Shown here: in pieces, positions 1-6,693 of the stretch | How the letters are laid out: each line of letters opens with the position of its first letter | How positions within the stretch are numbered: position 1 is the first letter of the stretch | Assembly (NCBI GenBank): GCA_017935805.1 | Contig: JAGBGV010000055.1 | Span: 1-11,216, forward strand | DNA: 11,216 bases | Source of the DNA: Clostridia bacterium | GTDB lineage: Bacteria > Bacillota_A > Clostridia > Oscillospirales > CAG-272 | Direction: 5' to 3' | Position numbers and translations under genes: made by a program | Notes under the pieces: generated by a model | Told to the model about the DNA's origin: nothing | Databases searched by the model: none | Seen by the model: only the letters and a program-made list of their open reading frames with translations

Positions 1-26
1 AATTTGCTCGTCAATTTTCTCCTCAT
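1..26 (-). CDS. Possible 5' end of a leftward gene, cut by the window edge
   Basis: On the minus strand an ATG (26-24) opens a frame reading MRRKLTSK up to the window edge. A good GGAGG (40-36) lies 9 nt upstream. The basic start would suit a signal peptide or a DNA-binding protein, but eight codons cannot identify a family. No promoter is obvious between this start and the terminator at 78-108. The alternative is that this stretch is the 3' end of a rightward gene: one plus frame stops at TGA 43-45, directly against the hairpin at 45-67. That would make a convergent layout with back-to-back terminators. The two readings cannot be separated without sequence to the left. Confidence 0.3.
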
Positions 27-44
27 CGGCAATAGCCTCCAATG

Positions 45-69
45 AACCACGCGACTATCGCGTGGTTTT
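45..69 (+). terminator. Perfect 10-bp hairpin, possible rightward terminator
   Basis: Arms at 45-54 and 58-67 are perfectly complementary, with a 3-nt loop (cta). The plus strand continues with a short T run (66-69). The T tract is weak, so this could be a terminator for a rightward gene ending just left of here, or a leader hairpin of the possible leftward gene starting at 26. Confidence 0.4.
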
Positions 70-77
70 CGGTATAC

Positions 78-108
78 AAAAAAGACCGCTACCCATGAGT
101 AACGGTCT
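78..108 (-). terminator. Intrinsic terminator of the pgi / P-loop unit
   Basis: On the minus strand, arms at 108-99 and 92-83 form a 10-bp stem with one mismatch and a 6-nt loop. Six T residues follow (83-78, counting the last stem base). It lies about 20 bp after the stop of the P-loop gene at 127, so it closes the leftward unit containing pgi and that gene. Confidence 0.8.
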
Positions 109-126
109 AATGTTATGTTAACCGGA

Positions 127-537
127 TTAACCAACGTACTTAGCAACTGTTGCAGAAGCGTCAGCAACAGCGATAGAGGATGTGATAACAATGTTAACAT
201 TGTACTTGCAGTTGAGAGCATCCAGCTCGTTGAGGAACTGGTCAAATCCTTCTGTATCGTTCTTGCAGATCTTGAGAGCAGAGTCAACAAAGATATCTGT
301 TACGTCGTGGTTGCTTGCAAGGATACCTGCAACGAAACCGTAGAGAGAACGTGCGGAATCTACATTGTATGCTTCTGTGTCGATAAGTCTGCACTTGTAG
401 TTGATATCAAATTTGAGCTTGTCGCCCTTTTCTATGCAAACAACGGAACCCTTGGATGTGTTGAGAGCGTTGTTAACCATTTCGATGAGTGTCTTTGTTT
501 TGCCGGAACCTTTCTTACCAATGATAAGCTTGATCAT
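127..537 (-). CDS. Small P-loop NTPase-like protein downstream of pgi
   Basis: This is a 136-residue protein with a textbook Walker A at residues 7-14 (GKKGSGKT). A hydrophobic strand ends in an acidic residue that could be Walker B (DIFVD, Asp85), and a late strand ends in polar residues (NIVITSS, about 115-121), as in RecA/AAA-like folds. It is little more than a minimal nucleotide-binding core, with no signal peptide or membrane segment, so it should be cytosolic. The start at 537 was chosen because GGAGG lies 8 nt upstream; a longer frame with no ribosome site runs back into pgi and is rejected. The gap to the pgi stop is only 25 nt with no terminator, so the two are probably cotranscribed. 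Some related short clostridial proteins carry loose labels such as ATP-binding or PilT-like. The sequence supports nucleotide binding only; the role is unknown. Confidence 0.85.
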   Translation of the reverse strand: MIKLIIGKKGSGKTKTLIEMVNNALNTSKGSVVCIEKGDKLKFDINYKCRLIDTEAYNVDSARSLYGFVAGILASNHDVTDIFVDSALKICKNDTEGFDQFLNELDALNCKYNVNIVITSSIAVADASATVAKYVG

Positions 538-562
538 AATACTTTCCTCCATTAAGGTTTTT

Positions 563-1900
563 TTATTTGATTCTCGCTTCGAGAGCTTTTTTCTGTTCTT
601 CATAGCCTGGCTTGCCGAGGAGTGCGTACATATTCTTCTTGTATGCCTCAACGCCGGGCTGGTCAAAGGGATTTACGCCGAGCATATAGCCTGAAATAGC
701 ACATGCAAGTTCAAAGAAGTAAACGAGATAGCCGAATGAATATTCGCTTCTGTCTTCAACCTCGATAACAGCATTGGGAACACCGCCGTCGTTGTGTGCA
801 AACAGTGTGCCTGTCATGGCCATTCTGTTTACATCGTGGAGCTCCTTGCCGGAAAGGAAGTTAAGACCGTCGATATTATTCGGGTCATCGGGGATAACCA
901 CTGTATCAGATGACTTCTTGAAGTCGATTACAGTTTCAAACATTGTGCGAAGACCTTCCTGGATATACTGTCCGAGAGAGTGAAGGTCTGTGGAGAAGAT
1001 AACGGATGAGGGATAGAGTCCCTTATTGTCCTTACCTTCGCTTTCGCCGTAAAGCTGCTTCCACCATTCGCAGAGCATCTGTGCAGCAGGTTCATATGCT
1101 ACCAGAACCTCAATTGATTTACCCTTATTGTACATTATGTTGCGGATAGCAGCATAACGAATACATTCGTTAGTTGTGGCAGAGGGATCTGAATACTTTT
1201 CTCTTGCGTCCGCTGCGCCCTTCATCATTGCGTCGATATCACATCCCGCAACTGCGATGGGAAGAAGACCCACTGCTGTGAGTACAGAGTAACGTCCGCC
1301 GATATCATCCGGAACTACGAATGTTTCGTATCCCTTATCGGTGGAGAATTCCTTGAGTTTGCCGCGTGCACGGTCGGTCGTAACGAAGATTCTTTCTCTT
1401 GCGCCCTCTTCACCGTACTTCTTCTCAAGAAGCTCACGGAAAATTCTGAATGTAACAGCCGGTTCAGTTGTTGTACCGGACTTTGAGATAACATTTATGC
1501 AAACATCCTTGCCCTCGCACAGCTTCAAAATATCGCTGAGTGCTGAGGAGCTGATGGAATTACCTGCGAAATAAACGTCGGGAGTATCCTTTGAAATGTT
1601 ATTGTAGAGTGGGGATTTTACAAATTCGATTGCTGCTCTTGCCCCAAGGTATGAACCGCCGATGCCGATGACAACGAATACGTCGCACATCTTTTTAATC
1701 TTTTCTGCGGCAACCTTGATTCTCGCAAATTCTTCCTTGTCGTAGTCTACCGGAAGATCGACCCAGCCAAGAAAGTCGTTTCCTGCACCGCTTCTGTTCT
1801 TAACTACAGAATACGATGCTTCAGCCAAATGAGCGATCTTGTTAACCTCCGTATCAGAAACAAAACCGTTCAAATACTTTTCGTTCAGTTTAACTGCCAT
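563..1900 (-). CDS. pgi: Glucose-6-phosphate isomerase
   Basis: The product interconverts glucose 6-phosphate and fructose 6-phosphate in the cytosol (glycolysis/gluconeogenesis). At 445 residues it matches the short bacterial GPI form. Visible family landmarks are the sugar-phosphate-binding GIGGS loop (79-83), SKSGTTTE (139-146), first signature [17 protein letters not shown] (198-214), GESEGK with candidate catalytic Glu288 (285-290), TDLHSLGQ with His307, and second signature ending [12 protein letters not shown] with Lys421. No key residue looks missing. The start at 1900 is preceded by GGAGG about 12 nt upstream and begins the conserved protein; a frame reaching 1957 only adds an unconserved tail. 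A good promoter lies at 2001-2029. Downstream, the P-loop gene follows after 25 nt and shares the terminator at 78-108. Confidence 0.97.
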   Translation of the reverse strand: MAVKLNEKYLNGFVSDTEVNKIAHLAEASYSVVKNRSGAGNDFLGWVDLPVDYDKEEFARIKVAAEKIKKMCDVFVVIGIGGSYLGARAAIEFVKSPLYNNISKDTPDVYFAGNSISSSALSDILKLCEGKDVCINVISKSGTTTEPAVTFRIFRELLEKKYGEEGARERIFVTTDRARGKLKEFSTDKGYETFVVPDDIGGRYSVLTAVGLLPIAVAGCDIDAMMKGAADAREKYSDPSATTNECIRYAAIRNIMYNKGKSIEVLVAYEPAAQMLCEWWKQLYGESEGKDNKGLYPSSVIFSTDLHSLGQYIQEGLRTMFETVIDFKKSSDTVVIPDDPNNIDGLNFLSGKELHDVNRMAMTGTLFAHNDGGVPNAVIEVEDRSEYSFGYLVYFFELACAISGYMLGVNPFDQPGVEAYKKNMYALLGKPGYEEQKKALEARIK

Positions 1901-1965
1901 TATTTTGATAGTCCTCCATGGGTATGCGCCTGCCGAACACTGTCGGAATAGGTACACTGCTTAAA

Positions 1966-1996
1966 GTGATGATAGATAATTAATATATTTCATCAC
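1966..1996. promoter_or_regulatory. Inverted repeat over the predicted pgi transcription start
   Basis: A perfect 7-bp inverted repeat (gtgatga at 1966-1972, tcatcac at 1990-1996) flanks an AT-rich 17-bp centre. Its right arm coincides with the expected pgi start point, about 7 bp beyond the -10 box. It could be a repressor operator or a leader stem. No regulator is encoded nearby, so this is only a candidate site. Confidence 0.3.
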
Positions 1997-2000
1997 CTAT

Positions 2001-2029
2001 ATCATACTACATTTTTTGTTATTTTTCAA
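2001..2029 (-). promoter_or_regulatory. Sigma-70-type promoter for pgi
   Basis: On the minus strand, TTGAAA (2029-2024), a 17-bp spacer and TATGAT (2006-2001) match a vegetative promoter at 5 of 6 positions in each box. Transcription would start near 1994, giving a leader of about 95 nt before the pgi start at 1900. The promoter lies between the D,D-carboxypeptidase stop (2051) and pgi, so pgi need not depend on upstream readthrough. Confidence 0.75.
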
Positions 2030-2050
2030 TAGTTATTTTAATATTTTTGC

Positions 2051-3193
2051 TTATTTCAGGCAATATATGCCCAGCATTTTTAAGAGAAGCCCTATATAGC
2101 CTATTTTATCAACCTGTTCACAGGCTGTGATATCCGATTCACCTATAGTTTCACCGTCACAAATATACCGCACCGTTCCGACTCGATCTCCTATCTCAAC
2201 GGGGGCTTTGATCTGCTCGTCTATGAGAAACTCCCTCTGAACACTTCTGTTTTTCCCCTTTGGCATTAGTACTGTAAATTCCGGATACGCAAGTGCACAG
2301 CTATTTTTCACCCCGCCGATGACCTTAATTTGTCCCGCTTCTCCCCCGCTATTCTGATAAAGAGAATAATTGGCGAATCCGTAGTCAAGCAGCTGCTTTG
2401 CCGCTTCATTTCTGATGTCCCGTGTGTCAGCACCCATTACCACTGCAATAAGGTGCAGTCCGTCACGCTTCGCAGTTGCGCTCATGCAGAATCCTGCCTT
2501 TGAGGTCGAGCCGGTTTTAAGGCCCGTTGCACCATTATAGAATCTGATCAGTCGGTTGGTGTTTGTGAGTCCGAATTCACCGTTTCGGATCGTATCCATC
2601 CAGATGGTGCTGTACTTGGTGATGATCTCGTGACGCAGCAATGCCCGTGACATAAGTGCAATATCATATGCGCTGGTGAGATGTTTTGTAGTGTCGTCGT
2701 CAAGCCCGGTTACGTTCTCAAAGTGAGAATTGACCATTCCAAGCTCTGCAGCCCGTTCGTTCATGCGCGAGACAAATGCATCCTCGCTTCCCGCAACCTT
2801 TTCCGCAAGAGCAACTGCCGCATCGTTAGCGGATGCTATGATAACACATTTCAGCATTTCCTCAGCTGTCATTGTTTCACCGGGTTCAAGATACACCTGT
2901 GAGCCTCCCATTGACGCCGCATATTCGCTGACGGATATCATCTCGTCAAGCTTGATGTTTCCCCTCTCCACCTCCTCCATGAACAAAAGCATAGTCATGA
3001 TTTTTGTTACCGAGGCGGGAGGTAAAGCGAGATCAGCGTTCTTTGCGTACAGCACCTTTCCGGTTGCAAAATCCATAAGCACAGCGGAATCGGCATTAAT
3101 GTCAAATGGTATGTTGTCCGGGGTCTCCGCACTGATTGGAAGCGACACTACCGCAATAATTACAGCAAAAATCAAAGCAAATTTCTTCAGCAT
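2051..3193 (-). CDS. dacF: D-alanyl-D-alanine carboxypeptidase (DacF/PBP5 type)
   Basis: This low-molecular-weight penicillin-binding protein removes the terminal D-Ala from peptidoglycan pentapeptides outside the cell. It has 380 residues. An N-terminal signal peptide (two lysines, hydrophobic core about 5-20, likely cleavage after SA at 22) is followed by the peptidase S11 domain with all three active-site motifs: SVTK (nucleophile Ser61, Lys64), SAN (121-123) and KTG (226-228). A PBP5 C-terminal-type domain follows, ending in a short amphipathic tail (IGYIGLLLKMLGIY) suited to membrane anchoring. The start at 3193 is set by GGAGAG 6 nt upstream; an in-frame ATG at 3217 has no ribosome site. 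Family members are DacF, DacA and DacB; assignment to DacF rather than a paralogue is tentative. I saw no convincing promoter in 3194-3275 and no terminator after the stop. Confidence 0.93.
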   Translation of the reverse strand: MLKKFALIFAVIIAVVSLPISAETPDNIPFDINADSAVLMDFATGKVLYAKNADLALPPASVTKIMTMLLFMEEVERGNIKLDEMISVSEYAASMGGSQVYLEPGETMTAEEMLKCVIIASANDAAVALAEKVAGSEDAFVSRMNERAAELGMVNSHFENVTGLDDDTTKHLTSAYDIALMSRALLRHEIITKYSTIWMDTIRNGEFGLTNTNRLIRFYNGATGLKTGSTSKAGFCMSATAKRDGLHLIAVVMGADTRDIRNEAAKQLLDYGFANYSLYQNSGGEAGQIKVIGGVKNSCALAYPEFTVLMPKGKNRSVQREFLIDEQIKAPVEIGDRVGTVRYICDGETIGESDITACEQVDKIGYIGLLLKMLGIYCLK

Positions 3194-3275
3194 ATTTCTC
3201 TCCGTTTTTGTGATCATGTAATATATATTTACTTACATTTATGAGGAAATATGCAGTGTACAAAGATACAAAAAG

Positions 3276-3306
3276 AAAAAATCGGATATGCTTTCACATA
3301 CCCGAT
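3276..3306 (-). terminator. Intrinsic terminator of the 107-aa orphan gene
   Basis: On the minus strand, arms 3306-3297 and 3290-3281 form a 10-bp stem with one mismatch and a 6-nt loop. A run of six T follows (3281-3276), then C and four more T. It begins about 5 bp beyond the stop codon of the 107-aa gene, so it closes that unit before the D,D-carboxypeptidase gene. Confidence 0.85.
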
Positions 3307-3311
3307 ATGAT

Positions 3312-3635
3312 TTATGATGCGAGATATCTCTCAAGCCAAACGATACCGACCTCAAATGCATCGGAAAGACCTGTCTTCATGCCTTCCTTAACAACTCTTT
3401 CGCTCATGGGAAGAGATGTATCAGTCTTGAGAAGTTGAATGTACACCTGGTCAGGTACGATCTGTCCCTTGTACTCCTTCTCTGTCATGATTATCATCTG
3501 AAGTATATATTTATCTGTGAGGTTACCGTAGCAAATGATATTATCTTCCCGAACGATAGGACGGTTTCTGTACAGCACGAAGTTGCCGTCAACAGTAGAT
3601 TCTACATCTTTTTTATCAATGATCCAGTCTGCCAT
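3312..3635 (-). CDS. Conserved-looking protein of unknown function, 107 aa
   Basis: I do not recognise the family. The 107 residues have no signal peptide and no membrane span, with a single Cys (Cys35). The N-terminal two-thirds alternate hydrophobic and polar residues (FVLYRNRPIV, YILQMIIM, QVYIQLL), suggesting beta strands. The last 30 residues look helical and end VGIVWLERYLAS. The start at 3635 has AAAGGG 8 nt upstream. It is an isolated transcription unit: a perfect consensus promoter (3675-3703) and an intrinsic terminator (3276-3306) bracket it, with a leader of only about 33 nt. That layout argues for a real, probably well-expressed protein, perhaps a housekeeping or stress-related one, but no function can be assigned. 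Confidence 0.85.
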   Translation of the reverse strand: MADWIIDKKDVESTVDGNFVLYRNRPIVREDNIICYGNLTDKYILQMIIMTEKEYKGQIVPDQVYIQLLKTDTSLPMSERVVKEGMKTGLSDAFEVGIVWLERYLAS

Positions 3636-3674
3636 ATAATATACCCTTTCATCAGAATTTATTTCACTCGGTAT

Positions 3675-3703
3675 ATTATACTATAATTTTCCCCCTGTGT
3701 CAA
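3675..3703 (-). promoter_or_regulatory. Perfect consensus sigma-70 promoter for the 107-aa gene
   Basis: On the minus strand, TTGACA (3703-3698), exactly 17 bp, then TATAAT (3680-3675): 12 of 12 consensus positions. The expected start is near 3668. The -35 box sits only 5 bp after the stop codon of the cysteine desulfurase gene. Confidence 0.9.
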
Positions 3704-3708
3704 GGCGG

Positions 3709-4851
3709 TTATTTTATAATTGGAGAATTAAGTTGTCTTAGCGCGGACACAACAGCGTACATATCCGACGGTCTGTTAAGATATGACACACCTACACGGA
3801 CGCTTCCGCTATCAAATGTGCCTGCCGTTTTATGTGCAAGAGGTGCGCAGTGGTATCCTGTTCTCACGCATATTCCCTTTGAGGAAAGATACTCACCAAC
3901 CATTGAGGGTGTATATCCGTCTACTGTAAGGCTTACCACTGACCCGTCGCACTCGCCGTGAAGCTTAACCCTTTCAAGAGATTCCGCTTCCCTCTCAAGT
4001 ATAGCTGTCAGCATGGTTTCATAGGAGTGGATGTTGCTCTCGCCGACCTGTTTGACAAATCTGACACCCGCGTTTAGTCCCGCTATTGCCGGCAGAGGTA
4101 TTGTTCCAGCCTCAAGTCTTTCAGGCAGATCAGTTGGCATGGCCGATTCAAGAGATGATATTCCGGCGCCGCCTTCGATGATCGTTCTGTATTTTACCCC
4201 ATCAGCAGATATCAGCAAACCCACGCCCATTGGACCGAAAAGCCCTTTATGTCCCGGCAAGCACAGCGAAGTAATATGCATTTTATCCACATCTATCGGA
4301 ATATGCCCCGCGCTTTGAGAACCGTCAACGATAAAGTGGATACCGCGTCTTTTGCACGCTTCACCTATCTTCTTAATCGGCAGTATCTTTGATGTTATGT
4401 TCGACTGGTGAGTTGCAACGATGATCGAAGTATTATTTCGCAGCTTCCTTGCAATATCAGACAGCGTTTCCTCGTCTGAGCCTGATGCATCATATATGTC
4501 AAAGGTACAGACCCCTGCCTTTGCAAGTGCAATAACAGGGCGATATACGGCATTATGGGAATAGTTGTCGATGAGGATATGACTGCCTGATCTCGCAAGT
4601 CCTTTTATCGCATAGTTGAGTGCATGAGTAGCGTTTAGAGTGAAGACCACGTTTTCTTCCGATGCGCCGAACAACTCAGCTGCTGCAGCTCGCGTATCAA
4701 ATACAAGCTCTGCCGCACTGTTTGACAGCGGATGGGAGCCTCTTCCTGGGTTTCCGCCTTTGTTTAACATACAGTCGCGCACCGCATCAGTCACTACACG
4801 CGGCTTTGGAAACGTTGTTGCGGCGTTATCAAGATAAATCAGTCCGCTCAT
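3709..4851 (-). CDS. Class V aminotransferase / cysteine desulfurase (EF2568-like)
   Basis: This is a PLP-dependent enzyme of 380 residues in the NifS/SufS superfamily, expected to release sulfur (or selenium) from cysteine (or selenocysteine) as a persulfide. Landmarks are YLDNAATT (6-13), TLNATHALN (71-79), VDGSQSAGH (175-183, with PLP-ring Asp176), PLP-binding Lys202 in LPGHKG, EAGT (247-250) and the active-site loop RTGYHCAP with Cys335. All catalytic residues are present. The RxGxHCAP loop and the adjacent DUF3343 gene point to the cysteine desulfurase family known from E. faecalis EF2568 (TIGR01977) rather than IscS; that assignment is from memory. The start at 4851 lies 2 nt after the DUF3343 stop, with a GGGGTG site overlapping that gene's end, so translation is probably coupled. 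No selD, isc or suf gene is visible here. Confidence 0.9.
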   Translation of the reverse strand: MSGLIYLDNAATTFPKPRVVTDAVRDCMLNKGGNPGRGSHPLSNSAAELVFDTRAAAAELFGASEENVVFTLNATHALNYAIKGLARSGSHILIDNYSHNAVYRPVIALAKAGVCTFDIYDASGSDEETLSDIARKLRNNTSIIVATHQSNITSKILPIKKIGEACKRRGIHFIVDGSQSAGHIPIDVDKMHITSLCLPGHKGLFGPMGVGLLISADGVKYRTIIEGGAGISSLESAMPTDLPERLEAGTIPLPAIAGLNAGVRFVKQVGESNIHSYETMLTAILEREAESLERVKLHGECDGSVVSLTVDGYTPSMVGEYLSSKGICVRTGYHCAPLAHKTAGTFDSGSVRVGVSYLNRPSDMYAVVSALRQLNSPIIK

Positions 4852-4853
4852 AA

Positions 4854-5081
4854 CTACACACCCCGTCCGATCACGTCTCCGTATGGAATGTTCTTCTTAT
4901 CCATGATCATCTTCATTCTCTCCACCTCACTGCAGCTTAGCTTTATCCCAAGTGAGCATCCTCGTCTGGTAACCGACGGGTCAATTGACACCACATCGGC
5001 ATATATTCTCTCAAAAGCCGCCGCCCTTCTCGCACGCTCTGCTGCCGTCTGACTTTTCATCGCAATTACACATTCTGCCAT
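4854..5081 (-). CDS. DUF3343 putative Se/S carrier-like protein
   Basis: This small cytosolic protein of 75 residues has the DUF3343 pattern: an initial strand (CVIAMKS), a helix, a second strand ending VSIDPSVTRRGCSLG with Cys42, a second Cys (Cys50, KLSCSE), and a helix followed by IPYGDV. DUF3343 also forms the C-terminal part of YedF-type selenium-metabolism proteins, and family members are thought to carry sulfur or selenium. The adjacent desulfurase supports a donor-acceptor pair, with Cys42 the most likely persulfide acceptor; this is inference. AAAGG lies 8 nt before the start at 5081. A weak promoter candidate is TTGGCG-17-TGTGAT at about 5113-5141 on the minus strand. This is the first gene of the leftward pair. 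Confidence 0.8.
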   Translation of the reverse strand: MAECVIAMKSQTAAERARRAAAFERIYADVVSIDPSVTRRGCSLGIKLSCSEVERMKMIMDKKNIPYGDVIGRGV

Positions 5082-5170
5082 TTCATTTTCCTTTCGTTTT
5101 CAGAGTCAAATATATCACAGGCAGTATATGTCCATGCGCCAATTATTGACACGTAGTTTTTCGGTTTCGA

Positions 5171-5199
5171 TTGACATGGAGGGGCTTTTGTAATATAAT
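5171..5199 (+). promoter_or_regulatory. Perfect consensus sigma-70 promoter for the RlmD-like gene
   Basis: TTGACA (5171-5176), a 17-bp spacer and TATAAT (5194-5199) match consensus at all 12 positions. The expected start is near 5206, about 24 nt before the ATG at 5230. That short leader also excludes a TTG codon at 5215 as the translation start. Another TTGACA occurs 25 bp upstream (5146-5151) but has no -10 partner. Confidence 0.9.
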
Positions 5200-5229
5200 T
5201 AATTTGTAAAATTATTGCTTGAGGTTAGT

Positions 5230-6498
5230 ATGAATATCGGTGATATTATTTCTGTTTATATAAATGACATGAATGAAAACGGTGTCGGAATCACAAGAGT
5301 TGACGGAGCTGTGGTGTTTGTGCCCTCTCTTGTTACGGGAGACACGGCTGACATACGGATCGTATCCAGGGAGAAGAACTTCTTCACTGCCGAGGTCGTA
5401 GAGATAAAGTCACCCTCGCCTTATCGGATTCATCCGGCCTGCGAAAGTGCAAACTGCGGCGGATGCACACTATGCCATGTTACATATGAGCATGAAAACG
5501 CCATAAAAAAGAATACTGTAAAGAATGCTTTTCGACGCAACGGTCTGCCGCACGATATTGTTGAAGATACAGTTTTCTCCCCCGACCGCATGGGATACAG
5601 AAATAAGCTTACCGTGCATTACTCGAAACCTGCTCGTTCATTCGGACTTTATGCCAACGGAACAAACGATGTTATTCCGTTTTCCTCCTGTGTCATCTGT
5701 CCGGAAATTATGAGTGAGATCGTAAGATTCACCAACGAGAATATAGGTCTTTTGGAAGACGTTAACCCTCACACTCTTTGTATTCGCACAGACTCGGACG
5801 GCAAGGTTACCGTTTCGGTTTATTCAGGCAAGCTATGCAATATTGATGACTATAAATCTGCTCTGCTGAACCGCTTTGATGCTGTTTTGAATGTCGTTCT
5901 TATTATTGAGGGTTGCGGTGGATGCTTTATTCACGACTGCATCAAGGGTATTGATATGCGTTTCTCAAGTGAAGCGTTCAGGCAGGTGAATCATGATGCG
6001 TTTGAGCTGCTGCTCGGCGTAGTTCACGATATGGCAAAGGATTCGGAGTTTGACTGCATGGCTGACCTTTATTGCGGCTCGGGTGTTATCGGTCTGACGC
6101 TGGCAAAAGCATTCCCGGGAGTAAAGCTATACGGAATTGAGATAAATCCCGATGCAGTTTCCGACGCAAAATATAATGCCGCGGCAAACGAACTCGACAA
6201 TATTGAGTTTTTCTGCGGTGACTCTGCTTCCTTCAAAAAAAGAATTGGCAAAAATCAGCTCCCGCAGCTTATCGTGGTAGATCCGCCGCGCGCAGGACTA
6301 TCAAAAGAAATGAGAAGTGGACTTGCCGAGCTTTCACCGAGGGAAATAATTTATGTTTCTTGCAACCCGCAGACCCTTGCCCGTGACGTTGCATCACTCC
6401 GTTCAAGCGGATATGAGATAGAGCGTGTTGTGCCTGTTAATATGTTCCCGATGACTGCACATTGTGAATGCGTCGTAAGCTTGAAGAGAAGAATATAG
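5230..6498 (+). CDS. RlmD/RumA-family 23S rRNA (uracil-C5) methyltransferase, TRAM form
   Basis: This SAM-dependent enzyme of 422 residues methylates C5 of a uridine in 23S rRNA (TIGR00479 type). An N-terminal TRAM RNA-binding domain spans about 1-62. The 4Fe-4S region contains Cys71, Cys76, Cys79 and Cys82 (CESANCGGCTLC), with a later Cys157 before PEI as the likely fourth ligand. Next come FRQVN (250-254), the SAM loop DLYCGSGVIGL (279-289), ELD-type site GIEIN (302-306), DPPRAG (351-356), nucleophile Cys378 in SCNPQTLARD, and HCE with candidate base Glu413. The first cluster spacing is C-x4-C rather than the E. coli C-x5-C. The start at 5230 has GAGG 5 nt upstream. The target uridine (1939- or 747-type, or both as in B. 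subtilis RlmCD) cannot be told from sequence. A TRAM-less paralogue lies at 9509. Confidence 0.93.
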   Translation: MNIGDIISVYINDMNENGVGITRVDGAVVFVPSLVTGDTADIRIVSREKNFFTAEVVEIKSPSPYRIHPACESANCGGCTLCHVTYEHENAIKKNTVKNAFRRNGLPHDIVEDTVFSPDRMGYRNKLTVHYSKPARSFGLYANGTNDVIPFSSCVICPEIMSEIVRFTNENIGLLEDVNPHTLCIRTDSDGKVTVSVYSGKLCNIDDYKSALLNRFDAVLNVVLIIEGCGGCFIHDCIKGIDMRFSSEAFRQVNHDAFELLLGVVHDMAKDSEFDCMADLYCGSGVIGLTLAKAFPGVKLYGIEINPDAVSDAKYNAAANELDNIEFFCGDSASFKKRIGKNQLPQLIVVDPPRAGLSKEMRSGLAELSPREIIYVSCNPQTLARDVASLRSSGYEIERVVPVNMFPMTAHCECVVSLKRRI

Positions 6499-6680
6499 CA
6501 GCGATATAAATCCCTTGCGAGATTTGCGATATACGTCTGCACGTGCGATATACCTTCGGTGCGATATGTCCCTGCGGGACGTAAAAAGGGATTTATATCA
6601 TATCGCAACCGAACAAAGTGAGGTTATATCGCATTTTGCTCTGCAAAACATATCGCACGAGTGCAACGAGTATATAAACC
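6499..6680. repeat. Palindromic gcgatat repeat array upstream of the four-helix-bundle gene
   Basis: This non-coding stretch begins one base after the RlmD-like stop and is built of short hairpins joined by a gcgatat core. The left half has tgcgatat three times in one orientation (6525, 6544, 6560; the first two share the 10-mer tgcgatatac). The right half has the complement atatcgca three times (about 6600, 6626, 6650). Hairpins between the cores include gtccc-tgc-gggac (6568-6580) and ttttgc-tct-gcaaaa (6634-6648). The region can therefore fold as one long stem or as a row of small ones. Similar palindromic arrays recur in clostridial gut genomes, by recollection. It may be a non-autonomous mobile repeat or an RNA-processing element; no coding potential is evident. 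Confidence 0.8.
6503..6599. repeat. 14-bp perfect terminal inverted repeat enclosing the left half of the array
   Basis: The 14-mer gatataaatccctt at 6503-6516 is exactly complementary to 6586-6599, with 69 bp between them that hold the three tgcgatat cores. Such perfect ends resemble those of small palindromic mobile elements and of the stems that bound 23S rRNA intervening sequences. Confidence 0.8.
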
Positions 6681-6693
6681 AGAGAGGTTCATT

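Noticed and set aside
538..666. N-terminal extension of the P-loop protein to position 666
   Set aside because: It overlaps the pgi 3' end, has no ribosome site, and adds residues unlike a P-loop N-terminus; GGAGG marks the start at 537.
3194..3275. Promoter for the D,D-carboxypeptidase gene
   Set aside because: The region is AT-rich and must hold one, since a terminator precedes the gene, but no pair of hexamers with proper spacing stood out, so none is annotated.
5215..5229. TTG at 5215 as the start of the RlmD-like gene
   Set aside because: It would leave only about 8 nt of leader after the predicted start point and has no ribosome site; ATG 5230 has GAGG 5 nt upstream.
6525..6660. CRISPR array from the repeated tgcgatat units
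   Set aside because: Units are 8-10 bp, spacing varies (19 then 16 bp), orientation flips midway, spacers are themselves palindromic, and no cas gene is present.
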